A stretch of DNA of 64,000 nt from an uncultured Lachnospiraceae bacterium (GTDB taxonomy: Bacteria; Bacillota; Clostridia; Lachnospirales; Lachnospiraceae), in assembly GCA_910578715.1 (NCBI GenBank), contig CAJTRL010000001.1, positions 62,001-126,000 on the forward strand, in the 5' to 3' direction. How positions within the stretch are numbered: the stretch's first letter is position 1; each line of letters begins with the position of its first letter. Below, piece by piece: positions 1-8,662 of this stretch. Position numbers and translations under genes: made by a program. Below the pieces are notes generated by a model. It did not search any database. It worked only from the letters and a program-made list of their open reading frames with translations, and was not told the origin of the DNA.

Positions 1-759
1 GATACCGGAGAGTGTAAGCTCGTTTCCGTATACCGTGATACTTATCTGAATCTGAGCAACGACACCTATAATAAATGTAACGGCGCTTATGCAAGAGGCG
101 GCCCGGAAATGGCTATCAGTATGCTGAATCTGAACCTGGATTTGAATATCACGGATTTCGTTACGGTAGGCTTTGCGGGACTTACAGACACAATCGACGC
201 GCTCGGCGGCGTTTATATCGATGTAAAAGATAATGAAATCAGCCATCTGAATAACTATCAGCTGTGTATTGCGGACGATTTGAAACGTTCCTATACACCG
301 GTAACCTCTTCGGGAATGCAGCTGCTTGACGGTTTACAGGCTACCGGGTACTGCCGTGTACGTTATATTTCCGGCGGTGACTTTACGCGTGCGCAGCACC
401 AGAGAGAGGTTCTGCAGGCGGTAGCGGAACAGGCGAAGGCGTCGCCGGCGGCGCTTCCGGAGATTGCGACCAATGTTTTCAGTGAAGTGTATACTTCGCT
501 GGATTTGTCAGAAATTATTTCGCTTCTTGCCGATGTCACGAATTATTCGATTACGGAAACGGCCGGCTTCCCGCGGGAAGAGAACAGAACGACGGGCAAG
601 CTCGGTGCAAAGGGCGACTGCGTTATTCCGGTGAATCTGGAAGAAAATGTAAAATGGCTGCACCAGTTCCTGTTTAACGATTATGAATATACGCCGTCTG
701 CCATGGTTCAGGAATGCAGCAGACAGATTGAAGCTGATACGGGTAAAACTTTAAATTAA
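1..759 (+). CDS. LytR-CpsA-Psr (LCP) family protein, 5'-truncated by window edge
   Basis: C-terminal part of an LCP protein, a membrane-anchored phosphotransferase family that transfers undecaprenyl-linked wall polymers onto peptidoglycan. The frame is open from base 1; 252 codons are visible and the start lies upstream. Family marks are DTIDALGGVYIDV, then CRVRY followed by GDFTRAQHQRE; the arginines of this region bind the polyprenyl pyrophosphate in characterised members. The N-terminal membrane segment is outside the window. A terminator follows at 775. The glycosyltransferase downstream fits an envelope-polymer neighbourhood. The family call is firm; the polymer handled cannot be read from sequence. 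Confidence 0.9.
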   Translation, partial: DTGECKLVSVYRDTYLNLSNDTYNKCNGAYARGGPEMAISMLNLNLDLNITDFVTVGFAGLTDTIDALGGVYIDVKDNEISHLNNYQLCIADDLKRSYTPVTSSGMQLLDGLQATGYCRVRYISGGDFTRAQHQREVLQAVAEQAKASPAALPEIATNVFSEVYTSLDLSEIISLLADVTNYSITETAGFPREENRTTGKLGAKGDCVIPVNLEENVKWLHQFLFNDYEYTPSAMVQECSRQIEADTGKTLN

Positions 760-774
760 CTTAACGGAAAAAGC

Positions 775-797
775 AAAGGGGCCTATTTCAGGCCCTT
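775..797 (+). terminator. Rho-independent terminator after the LCP gene
   Basis: AAAGGG(G)CCT pairs with AGGCCCTTT around a 5-nt ATTTC loop, giving nine pairs with one bulged G. The T-run is short, so termination may be partial. It lies 16 bp after the LCP stop and before the glycosyltransferase. Confidence 0.7.
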
Positions 798-807
798 TCA
801 TGCTATT

Positions 808-1761
808 ATGGGGGAAGATATTTTGGAAAAAGTGGATGTTATCATCCCGACTTATAAGCCGGACCGGAAATTTTGGGATTTAATGGAAAAACTGGCGCAT
901 CAGACGGTTCCGGTCAATAAAATCATTATTATGAATACGGAGCAGAAGTATTTTGACCGGCTGATTTACGGCACGTCTTTTTCCAAGCAATATAAAAATG
1001 TACAGGTAAAGCATCTGTCCAAGCGGGAGTTCGACCACGGCCGTACCAGAAACAACGGCGTCCGCTGTTCGGAAACGCCGATATTTGTCATGATGACACA
1101 GGACGCGGTTCCGGCGGATGAATTTCTGATAGAAGAACTGATTCGCCCGCTGGAACAGGAGAATGTAGCCGTGTCGTACGGCAGACAGCTGGCGGAAGAG
1201 AGCTGTTCGGAGACGGAGAAGTTTACAAGAGCTTTCAACTACCCGCCGGAAGAAGCGGTCAAAACCAAAGAAGATATCGAAAAACTCGGCATTAAAACTT
1301 TTTTCTGTTCCAATGTGTGCGCGGCCTATAAAAGGGATGTTTTTGACGCATTGGGCGGCTTTACCAGACATACCATATTTAATGAAGATATGATTTATGC
1401 GGCAAACGCTATTCAGGCCGGGTATGCGGTCGCCTACCAGCCGGAAGCAAAGGTATTTCATTCGCATGATTACAGCTGCGCGGAGCAGTTCCATAGAAAT
1501 TTCGATTTGGGCGTTTCCCAGGCGGAACACCCGGAAATTTTTGCGGCGGTTCCGTCCGAATCGGAGGGTATCCGGCTTGTGAAGATGACAATTGCCCATT
1601 TGAAAAAGAAAAAACTGTGGATGCAGATTCCGGGCGTCATCGTAAAAAGCGGGTTCAAATATGCCGGGTATCAGCTCGGAAAACATTATAAAAAGCTGCC
1701 AAGAAAACTGGTGGTGAAATGTTCGGCGAAGGCGAACCGGGATTACTGGCTGGTGGGATGA
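808..1761 (+). CDS. Glycosyltransferase family 2 (rhamnosyltransferase-like)
   Basis: Cytoplasmic GT2-type glycosyltransferase of 317 codons, probably adding a sugar to a cell-surface polysaccharide. The N-terminal nucleotide-sugar fold starts at VDVIIPTYKPD. An acidic motif follows in MMTQDAVPAD (a variant DxD region), then a GGF/NEDMIYA segment typical of the acceptor side of GT2 enzymes. The ATG at 808 has no Shine-Dalgarno sequence. A TTG at 823, preceded by GGGGGA at 810-815 with 7-nt spacing, gives a tidier start (EKVDVIIPTY) and may be the true one. Donor and acceptor are unknown. The LCP neighbour suggests a wall or capsule polymer. Confidence 0.85.
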   Translation: MGEDILEKVDVIIPTYKPDRKFWDLMEKLAHQTVPVNKIIIMNTEQKYFDRLIYGTSFSKQYKNVQVKHLSKREFDHGRTRNNGVRCSETPIFVMMTQDAVPADEFLIEELIRPLEQENVAVSYGRQLAEESCSETEKFTRAFNYPPEEAVKTKEDIEKLGIKTFFCSNVCAAYKRDVFDALGGFTRHTIFNEDMIYAANAIQAGYAVAYQPEAKVFHSHDYSCAEQFHRNFDLGVSQAEHPEIFAAVPSESEGIRLVKMTIAHLKKKKLWMQIPGVIVKSGFKYAGYQLGKHYKKLPRKLVVKCSAKANRDYWLVG

Positions 1762-1772
1762 AGGTGGGATGA

Positions 1773-1813
1773 AGATTTTCTAAGATACCATAGAACGGTA
1801 TCTAAGAAAATCT
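1773..1813 (+). terminator. Long AT-rich hairpin after the glycosyltransferase
   Basis: Arms AGATTTTCTAAGATACC and GGTATCTAAGAAAATCT pair almost perfectly (one base unpaired) around a 7-nt loop. It lies 11 bp past the stop codon. There is no long T-run, so it is probably a 3' end or RNA-stability structure. Confidence 0.6.
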
Positions 1814-1827
1814 AATCATCCCTGAAA

Positions 1828-1899
1828 GAATGGCTTCGCCATTCTTCCGGGTGGTGGGAAGAACAGGAATGGCTTCGCCATTCTTCCGGGCAGTGGAAG
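1828..1899 (+). repeat. Two 39-bp direct repeats, each carrying a GAATGGC/GCCATTC hairpin
   Basis: GAATGGCTTCGCCATTC occurs at 1828-1844 and 1867-1883, each followed by TTCCGGG and a GTGG-type tail. Each copy folds as a 7-bp stem with a TTC loop. The pair sits between the upstream hairpin and the glmS ribosome binding site. Confidence 0.8.
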
Positions 1900-1938
1900 T
1901 AAGGGTTTGAAAGAAAGCTCGTATCAGGAGGAGATTGT

Positions 1939-3765
1939 ATGTGTGGAATTGTAGGGTATATTGGGAAGGAGCAGGCGGCGCCGATTATTCTGGACGGCCT
2001 GGCAAGGCTCGAATACAGGGGATATGATTCAGCCGGCATGGCGGTTTACGACGGAGAGAAAATCAATATCCAGAAGTCAGCGGGGCGTTTGAAAATTCTG
2101 GAAAATCTGACGCGGGGCGGCGAGAGCATGCCGGGCGTATGCGGCATCGGCCATACGAGATGGGCGACCCACGGCGCGCCGAGCGATGTGAACGCTCATC
2201 CGCATTTCAATAAGGCGGAGACGATTGCGGTGGTACATAACGGTATTATCGAAAACTATCTGCAGCTTCGCAAGAAATTGACGGGAAAGGGCTATCAGTT
2301 CGTTTCCGAAACAGATACTGAAGTACTGGCACATTTACTGGACTATTATTACAAAGGAAATCCGTTGGAGACAGTTACAAAGGTGCTCCACCGGGTGGAG
2401 GGCTCTTATGCTCTCGGTATCATGTTTGCGGACTGCCCGGACCAGATTTTTGCGGCGAGAAAAGACAGCCCGCTCATTGTGGGTGAAAATAAAGACGGCT
2501 GTTTTATTGCTTCCGACGTGCCCGCCATCCTGAAATATACGAGAAAAGTATACTATGTGGATAATCACGAAGTGGTCAGACTGCGCGCCGACCATATGCA
2601 CTTTTATACGGTGGATGAAGAGGAAATCGAAAAAGAGGCAGTTACGATTGACTGGGATGCGAATGCGGCGGAAAAGGCCGGATATGAGCATTTTATGCTA
2701 AAGGAAATGTATGAGCAGCCAAAGACGATTGCCGATACATTGACTCCAAGAGTCAAAGGAAAAGATGTAGTTATCGAGGAACTGAATATGACGGATGACG
2801 AATTGCGGGAAATCAAAAAGCTGCATATTGTTGCCTGTGGTTCCGCCTATCATGCGGGCACAACCGGGAAATATGTGCTGGAAGGTCTGGCGAGGATTCC
2901 GGTGGAAGTAGACCTGGCTTCGGAATTTCGATATCGTGACCCGATTTTGGAAGAGGGTGCGATGGTTATTGTTATCAGTCAGTCAGGAGAGACGGCGGAT
3001 ACGCTGGCGGCGCTCCGGGAAGCCAAAGCGAGAGGGTTCAAAGTGCTTGGCATTGTCAATGTGGTGGGGAGCTCCATCGCAAGGGAAGCGGATAATGTCA
3101 TGTATACATGGGCGGGACCGGAAATTGCGGTTGCAACGACGAAGGCGTACAGCGCACAGCTGATTGCGCTGTATTTGCTGGCGATGAAGTTAGGAAAGGC
3201 GCGCGGAAAGATTTCCGATAAACAGTTCGCTTCTCTGCTGACCGATTTGCGGCGGCTTCCGGACCAGATAGAGCTTTTGCTGAACAATAAACTGCGGATT
3301 CAGAAATTTGCCAACCGTTATATCGGTGCGAAGGATATTTTTTTCATCGGGCGTGGTATCGACTATGCGATTTCCTTAGAGGGTTCTCTGAAACTGAAAG
3401 AAATTTCCTATATTCATTCGGAGGCCTATGCTGCCGGAGAACTGAAGCACGGCACCATTTCCCTGATTGAAGAAGGCACGCTTGTGGCGGCTGTTTCCAC
3501 GCAGCCCAATCTGTATGCGAAAACAATCAGCAATATGGTGGAGGTTAAGGCGAGAGGCGCTTTTGTGCTGGCGGTCACATGCGAAGAAAATAAAGAAATC
3601 GAGAAGGCGGCCGATTACGTCATCTATATTCCGGAGACGAATCCTTATTTTGCCAATTCGCTTGCAATCATTCCATTGCAGCTGTTCGGCTATTATGTAG
3701 CAGTCGGGAAAGGCTGTGATGTGGATAAGCCGCGTAATCTGGCAAAATCGGTGACGGTTGAATAA
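1939..3765 (+). CDS. glmS: Glutamine--fructose-6-phosphate aminotransferase (isomerizing)
   Basis: GlmS makes glucosamine-6-phosphate from fructose-6-phosphate and glutamine, the entry to UDP-GlcNAc, peptidoglycan and wall polymers. At 608 residues it is full length. Cys2 of MCGIVGYIG is the glutaminase nucleophile; residues 1 to about 230 form the glutaminase domain, with HTRWATHG and NGIIEN motifs. Two SIS domains follow, with CGSAYHAG, SQSGETADT and EGSLKLKE. The C-terminus DKPRNLAKSVTVE is the classic GlmS end that binds the sugar. AGGAGGA at 1927 supports the start. The 5' region holds hairpins (1773-1883), but I do not recognise the glmS ribozyme core. Confidence 0.97.
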   Translation: MCGIVGYIGKEQAAPIILDGLARLEYRGYDSAGMAVYDGEKINIQKSAGRLKILENLTRGGESMPGVCGIGHTRWATHGAPSDVNAHPHFNKAETIAVVHNGIIENYLQLRKKLTGKGYQFVSETDTEVLAHLLDYYYKGNPLETVTKVLHRVEGSYALGIMFADCPDQIFAARKDSPLIVGENKDGCFIASDVPAILKYTRKVYYVDNHEVVRLRADHMHFYTVDEEEIEKEAVTIDWDANAAEKAGYEHFMLKEMYEQPKTIADTLTPRVKGKDVVIEELNMTDDELREIKKLHIVACGSAYHAGTTGKYVLEGLARIPVEVDLASEFRYRDPILEEGAMVIVISQSGETADTLAALREAKARGFKVLGIVNVVGSSIAREADNVMYTWAGPEIAVATTKAYSAQLIALYLLAMKLGKARGKISDKQFASLLTDLRRLPDQIELLLNNKLRIQKFANRYIGAKDIFFIGRGIDYAISLEGSLKLKEISYIHSEAYAAGELKHGTISLIEEGTLVAAVSTQPNLYAKTISNMVEVKARGAFVLAVTCEENKEIEKAADYVIYIPETNPYFANSLAIIPLQLFGYYVAVGKGCDVDKPRNLAKSVTVE

Positions 3766-3871
3766 GGCCGTGACTTGTTTTGGACAAATAAAAAGCATTA
3801 AATGAAAAAGATAAGAAAAAAATTTTTGAAAAACACAAAAATGAAAAACTTTTATCACAATTTGTACACAA

Positions 3872-3896
3872 TTCATAGTTATACTGTGTTCATAGT
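3872..3896 (+). promoter_or_regulatory. Direct repeats TTCATAGT flanking a -10-like TATACT, upstream of the HtrA gene
   Basis: TTCATAGT lies at 3872-3879 and 3889-3896, a 17-bp period, on either side of TATACT (3880-3885). No good -35 lies 16-18 bp upstream; the nearest TTGTAC is only 12 bp away. A weak promoter with repeated half-sites would suit an activator such as a stress response regulator. This is inference. Confidence 0.4.
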
Positions 3897-3934
3897 CAGG
3901 AAAGGAAATAAAAAGCCGGAAAGGGGTCTTTATT

Positions 3935-5692
3935 ATGTACGAGTATGATAATAATTTTCCGAATGAAAATCGCGAGAATGGCATGAGCACGGAGCAGAAT
4001 ACGGATTTGAATGTCACGGGAGGACTTTTCAGCTCCCAGGCGGCGCAAAATTCTCCGGTCTCACAGACAGCGCAAAACAGCCAGACTGTTCAGAATATCC
4101 AGATGGCGCAAAACGGCCAGACTGTTCAGAATATTCAGACAGCGCAAAACGGCCAGACTGTTCAAAATATTCAGACAGCGCAGAATACCCAGACTTCGCA
4201 GAATGCACAGGGCGTTCAGGCAAACAGCTATTATAATCAGGCGGGCAGAGATTACGGATATAACACAGGTATGTACCAGCGTCAGAATACCGGACAGAAT
4301 ACAGGAAGCTATCAGTATGGCAATACTTATCCGGGCGATTACGGGCAGAACGGAGCGGATAAGGAGAAAAAAGAAAAAACCGAAAAGACGGGCCGAAACC
4401 CCTATTTCAAAAAAGCGCTCGTCAGCGTTTCTCTCGGATTGTTCTTCGGCGTCTGCGCCGGGCTGGGATTTTACGCGGTGGAGGCCGCAACAGGAATGCT
4501 GGATGGAGGGAAAACGGAAGCTGCAGTCAGCATGGATGTGAACGAACAGGCGGAAGCAGGAGAAGAAGCGGGAGAGGTTCTGGCCGAAACCGAACAGGAA
4601 GGTGAAAACGGACAGTCGGATTCCATGCAGGATGCCGACGGACAGACAGTAGGTTCCGATATTAAAATGACACTGGAGTCAGCTCCGCAGATGGCGGCAG
4701 TTCAGGATGTTTCAGGTGTAGTCAAGGCCGTTATGCCTTCGGTCGTATCTATCAGCAATACTTATACGGAAACGATGTCTTATTTCGGACAGGCGATGAC
4801 CAGCGAAGCGGAGGCCAGCGGTTCCGGCATCATCGTCGGAGAAAACGATTCCGAGCTGTTAATTGTGACCAATTACCATGTCATCATGGATGCGGATAAA
4901 CTGATGGTACAGTTTGTGGAAGGCAGCGAAGCGGAGGCTTCCGTCAAAGGAACCGATGCGAAAATGGATTTGGCAATCATTGCTGTGCCCACTGAAAACA
5001 TTCTCAATTCCACGCTGGAGCAGATAGCCATTGCGACGCTGGGAGATTCGGATTCCCTGGAGGTTGGGGAACCTGCGATTGCAATCGGAAATTCCCTCGG
5101 TTACGGGCAGTCTGTAACGACCGGTGTTATCAGCGCTCTGGACAGAGATATGGAGCTTTCGGACGGCAGTACCGGGACGTTTATTCAGACGGATGCGGCA
5201 ATCAATCCCGGAAATTCCGGCGGCGCGCTTCTGAATATGAAAGGTGAGGTCATCGGTATTAACTCCAATAAAATCGGCGGAAGTGTCATTGAAGGCATGG
5301 GTTATGCGATTCCGATTTCTGCGGCAAGCCCGATTATAGCCGATTTGATGCTGCGGGAAACAAAGAACAAAGTTGCCGAAGAAGAACGGGGATTCCTCGG
5401 TATTTCCGGAATCAGCGTGACAAGTGAAGTATCATCCACCTATGGCATGCCGGAAGGCGTTTATATTGCACAGGTATATGAAAATACGGCTGCGGAGGCA
5501 GCGGGTCTGAAAAAGGGCGATATCATCACAGAGTTCGACGGCATTAAGATTTCCTCGATGGATGAACTGCAAAGACAGCTCGAATACTACGCCAAAGGAG
5601 ATACGGTGGAAATAACCGTTATGACGATTGGAAGCGGCGGATATAAGGAAAAGACCGTTGATATTACACTCGGCAATAAAGTAGAACAGTAG
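3935..5692 (+). CDS. HtrA/DegP-type trypsin-like serine protease with PDZ domain
   Basis: Membrane-anchored quality-control protease acting outside the membrane. Residues 1 to about 155 are a cytoplasmic Gln/Asn-rich tail with repeats of the type QTVQNIQTAQNG. A single membrane segment spans about 160-182, and an acidic linker runs to about 240. The protease domain carries the triad His315 (TNYHVI), Asp345 (KMDLAI) and Ser428 (NPGNSGGA), with DegP-like spacing. A PDZ domain occupies about 490-585. The 585 residues exceed most HtrA proteins because of the N-terminal tail. It stands alone, with a terminator at 5754. The repetitive tail is the unusual part. Confidence 0.95.
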   Translation: MYEYDNNFPNENRENGMSTEQNTDLNVTGGLFSSQAAQNSPVSQTAQNSQTVQNIQMAQNGQTVQNIQTAQNGQTVQNIQTAQNTQTSQNAQGVQANSYYNQAGRDYGYNTGMYQRQNTGQNTGSYQYGNTYPGDYGQNGADKEKKEKTEKTGRNPYFKKALVSVSLGLFFGVCAGLGFYAVEAATGMLDGGKTEAAVSMDVNEQAEAGEEAGEVLAETEQEGENGQSDSMQDADGQTVGSDIKMTLESAPQMAAVQDVSGVVKAVMPSVVSISNTYTETMSYFGQAMTSEAEASGSGIIVGENDSELLIVTNYHVIMDADKLMVQFVEGSEAEASVKGTDAKMDLAIIAVPTENILNSTLEQIAIATLGDSDSLEVGEPAIAIGNSLGYGQSVTTGVISALDRDMELSDGSTGTFIQTDAAINPGNSGGALLNMKGEVIGINSNKIGGSVIEGMGYAIPISAASPIIADLMLRETKNKVAEEERGFLGISGISVTSEVSSTYGMPEGVYIAQVYENTAAEAAGLKKGDIITEFDGIKISSMDELQRQLEYYAKGDTVEITVMTIGSGGYKEKTVDITLGNKVEQ

Positions 5693-5753
5693 CAGCGTTA
5701 AAGAAATCCAAAGGCCTGAATGTTTATGGTCATAGGAAAATATTTTCAGATTA

Positions 5754-5794
5754 GGCGGTATAGTCCCAATTGCAAGGGCGATACCGCCTTTTTT
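5754..5794 (+). terminator. Strong Rho-independent terminator after the HtrA gene
   Basis: GGCGGTAT (5754-5761) pairs perfectly with ATACCGCC (5781-5788) and is followed by six Ts. The rest of the 283-bp gap (5693-5975) shows no further clear feature apart from the ribosome binding site of the next gene. Confidence 0.9.
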
Positions 5795-5975
5795 GTGCTG
5801 CCGCCTTTCTTTTTTGGTGCAGAAATAGAGAGGAAAAATGGAAGGATAAGCCTTATAATGATAAAAACAAATTGGCCAGGACACTCGATGTTGAGATTTA
5901 CTTAAATCCAGACTCGCAGAACGGACAACATGAGGTATGAATACCCGTGGCTAAAAAAAGATAACGGAGGGACTT

Positions 5976-6452
5976 ATGGACGAGAAATTTTATATATTTA
6001 TGGATACAGTTGACGGGCGTTTCCGCAGTTTTGTAAGCGAAATCAATGAGTATCTGACAGAGAACGGCTGTAAATGCGATATAAAATCGCAGAAAAGCGG
6101 CTATGTTGTGTCCTATGTGTCAAACAGCAGTAAAAGGACGCTGGCGACGTTCGTATCACGAAAAACGGGAATGAAGCTCCGCATTTATCCCGAACATATA
6201 CAAGAATACCAGAGTTTTCTTGATACACTGCCTGAAAAGGTAAAAAAAGAAATCAGGAAGGCATCCGTCTGCAAACGGCTTATCAATCCCGATGACTGTA
6301 ATCCGAAATGTATCATGGGATATACGTTTGTGCTGGATGGTGAGCAGTACAGGAAATGTCGTTACATGGCATTTCAACCAACATTGAGTGAAGAAAACAA
6401 TCCGTACATAAAGCAGTTTTTGGAGAAAGAACTGCGGGCTGGTACTGACTAA
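5976..6452 (+). CDS. Conserved hypothetical protein, 158 aa
   Basis: I do not recognise this protein with confidence. It is a soluble 158-residue protein without signal or membrane segment. Its second half is rich in conserved-looking Cys and aromatic residues: CKRLINPDDCNPKCIMGY and YRKCRYMAFQ. The first half is a mixed alpha/beta stretch (YVVSYVSNSSKRTLATFV). The four cysteines could bind metal, but their spacing matches no motif I can name. GGAGGG at 5966-5971 supports the ATG. It sits alone between the HtrA terminator and the ClpX-like gene. Confidence 0.8.
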   Translation: MDEKFYIFMDTVDGRFRSFVSEINEYLTENGCKCDIKSQKSGYVVSYVSNSSKRTLATFVSRKTGMKLRIYPEHIQEYQSFLDTLPEKVKKEIRKASVCKRLINPDDCNPKCIMGYTFVLDGEQYRKCRYMAFQPTLSEENNPYIKQFLEKELRAGTD

Positions 6453-6676
6453 AAACTTCCTTTTAAAGAACCTGTGCGGATATATTCTGCATGGGTTTTT
6501 ATATGTCTGCCCTCAAAACGCTACTCCCTGAACCGTATCATATTTCTTTGCCGACAGACTTTCTTTAGAAAAAGTTCACTTGTGGGAATCCGAAATTTAT
6601 ACTATCATAAAAAGAGAACACGCGGCTGCGCGTTTCCGGGGCAGAGCCGGACAGTGCGGGAAAGGTATGGTAGGAT

Positions 6677-8374
6677 ATGATGAACGATAGTGAAAGAACG
6701 GATGAAAATAAAGAAAAAAAGAGCGGCTGGGATTTCCGGGAACTGGATGATGTAGAAGCGGAAAAGAAGGCGCTGTTGAACGGACGTGCGGAAAACAGAG
6801 CTGTGGATAAAGCGGATTTGGATGCGGATAATACGGGAAGCCTGAAAGAAGATGTGGGAAATTCGGATGGAGCGGGAAATGGCGGCGGTAACGCGGATAT
6901 CGTTTCGGCGCAGACACGGGACACAGGAGCCGGCTCAAATCGAAACGACGATAAAAAGGATGAATATGAAGAAGTCTGCTTTATCTGTCGAAGGCCGGAA
7001 AGCAAAGCCGGAAAAATGTTCCGGCTGCCCAATCATATCTGTGTCTGCAATGACTGTATGCAGAAGATGATGGACACGGTCAGCCAGTTCGATTATCAGG
7101 GAATGCTGAACAATCCGGGGAATCTGAATGGCAATATGAACGATTTCAATAACGGAAAAGGGTTCCCCAATATCAGCTTTGTTAATCTGGCAGATTTACA
7201 GGGAGACGGCGGTATTCCAAATAAACAGAAAATAAAGAAGAAAAAGGAAAAAGAAAGCGCTCCTGTGATTGATATCAAAAATATTATGCCGCCCCATAAA
7301 ATCAAGGCGAAGCTGGACGATTATGTGGTCGGCCAGGAGCACGCCAAAAAGGTGATGTCCGTAGCCGTTTATAATCATTATAAAAGAGTCGCTACCGGAA
7401 CCATGGATGAAATCGAAATTGAAAAATCCAATATGCTGATGATAGGGCCGACGGGTTGTGGCAAGACCTATCTTGTCAAGACTCTGGCGCGTCTTCTGGA
7501 TGTGCCGCTTGCCATTGCGGACGCGACTTCCCTGACGGAGGCCGGTTACATCGGTGACGATATCGAAAGCGTCGTTTCCAAGCTGCTTGCGGCGGCGGAC
7601 AACGATGTGGAACGGGCGGAACAGGGCATTATTTTTATCGATGAAATAGACAAGATTGCCAAAAAGAAGAATACCAATTCCAGAGACGTCAGCGGAGAAT
7701 CCGTGCAGCAGGGAATGCTGAAACTGCTGGAAGGCGCTGAGGTCGAAGTACCGGTGGGAGCCAATTCCAAAAATGCAATGGTTCCTCTCGCAACCGTGAA
7801 CACTCGGAATATTCTTTTTATCTGCGGCGGCGCATTCCCGGATTTGGATGACATTATCAAACAGCGGCTGAACAAAAAGACATCCATCGGCTATAATGCG
7901 GAACTGCGGGATAAATACGATAAAGAGAAAAATATTCTGAGCCGGGTGACGGTGGAGGATATTAAAAAATTTGGTATGATTCCGGAATTTATCGGCCGTC
8001 TGCCCATTATTTTTACGCTCGAAGGACTCAGCAAGGAAATGATGGTTAAAATATTGAGCGAGCCCCGGAATGCGATTTTGAAACAATATCAGAAGCTGCT
8101 GGCGCTGGATGAAGTGAAACTGGAATTTGATACCGGAGCGCTGGAAGCGATTGCGGAAAAAGCGATGGAGAAAGACACAGGAGCCCGCGCGCTCCGCGCC
8201 ATTATCGAAGAATTTATGCTGGATATCATGTACGAAATTCCGAAAGACGACAACATCGGAAGGATTACGATTACCAGGGAATATGTGGAAGGCACGGGAG
8301 GCCCGGTTATCGATATCCGAAGCGGGAGCGCGGTAAATCCCGATGAACTGCGCGTTGTTGAAGCAGGGCAGTAA
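6677..8374 (+). CDS. Divergent ClpX-like AAA+ ATPase with extended N-terminus
   Basis: Homologue of ClpX, the unfoldase that feeds ClpP, but 565 residues instead of about 420. Residues 1-95 are a charged, low-complexity extension. A ClpX-type C4 zinc finger follows (C101, C104, C124, C127), then a Gly/Asn-rich linker. The AAA+ core has Walker A GPTGCGKT (257-264), pore loop EAGYIGDD, Walker B FIDEID (D322, E323), sensor ICGGAF and PEFIGRLP. Two ClpX hallmarks are altered. The ClpP-docking IGF tripeptide reads IGY (404-406), and the RKH pore region is replaced by PVGANSKN. It is probably a paralogue with its own partner or adaptor. The ATG pair at 6677 has only a weak ribosome site. Confidence 0.85.
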   Translation: MMNDSERTDENKEKKSGWDFRELDDVEAEKKALLNGRAENRAVDKADLDADNTGSLKEDVGNSDGAGNGGGNADIVSAQTRDTGAGSNRNDDKKDEYEEVCFICRRPESKAGKMFRLPNHICVCNDCMQKMMDTVSQFDYQGMLNNPGNLNGNMNDFNNGKGFPNISFVNLADLQGDGGIPNKQKIKKKKEKESAPVIDIKNIMPPHKIKAKLDDYVVGQEHAKKVMSVAVYNHYKRVATGTMDEIEIEKSNMLMIGPTGCGKTYLVKTLARLLDVPLAIADATSLTEAGYIGDDIESVVSKLLAAADNDVERAEQGIIFIDEIDKIAKKKNTNSRDVSGESVQQGMLKLLEGAEVEVPVGANSKNAMVPLATVNTRNILFICGGAFPDLDDIIKQRLNKKTSIGYNAELRDKYDKEKNILSRVTVEDIKKFGMIPEFIGRLPIIFTLEGLSKEMMVKILSEPRNAILKQYQKLLALDEVKLEFDTGALEAIAEKAMEKDTGARALRAIIEEFMLDIMYEIPKDDNIGRITITREYVEGTGGPVIDIRSGSAVNPDELRVVEAGQ

Positions 8375-8515
8375 ATCCCGATGGACTGAGTGTTATTGAT
8401 GCAGAGCAGTAAATCTCGATGAACTGTGCAATGTCGGTGCAGAGCAGTAAATCCCGATGAACTGCGCGTTATTGATGCAGAGCAGTAAATTCTGAAGGAC
8501 TATGCGTTATCGGTG
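8341..8515 (+). repeat. 38-bp tandem repeat crossing the stop codon of the ClpX-like gene
   Basis: Units begin at 8341, 8379, 8417 and 8455, with a degenerate fifth near 8493. Each contains CGATGAACTG-like and GCAGAGCAGTAAAT-like segments. The first unit codes for the ClpX-like C-terminus, including its stop (TAA 8372-8374); the rest are non-coding. The remainder of the gap to 8662 shows nothing else I can name. Confidence 0.85.
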
Positions 8516-8662
8516 TGGAATTGTATATTCGGAGAAACTGCATATAACAAGTGTAATATCATAAAGGCTAAATTGAAACAATAAGTAATGCGTTCCGGGG
8601 ACATGGACAGGAGAACCGCATATCATATATTAAGCAGAATATATTGAAAGCGCAGATATGGT

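Noticed and set aside
1762..1938. glmS ribozyme upstream of glmS
   Set aside because: Hairpins are present, but I could not identify the conserved catalytic core or cleavage-site sequence by eye, so no ribozyme is listed.
7196..8086. Minus-strand frame inside the ClpX-like gene
   Set aside because: It is the complement of conserved AAA+ motifs, with no independent evidence of coding.
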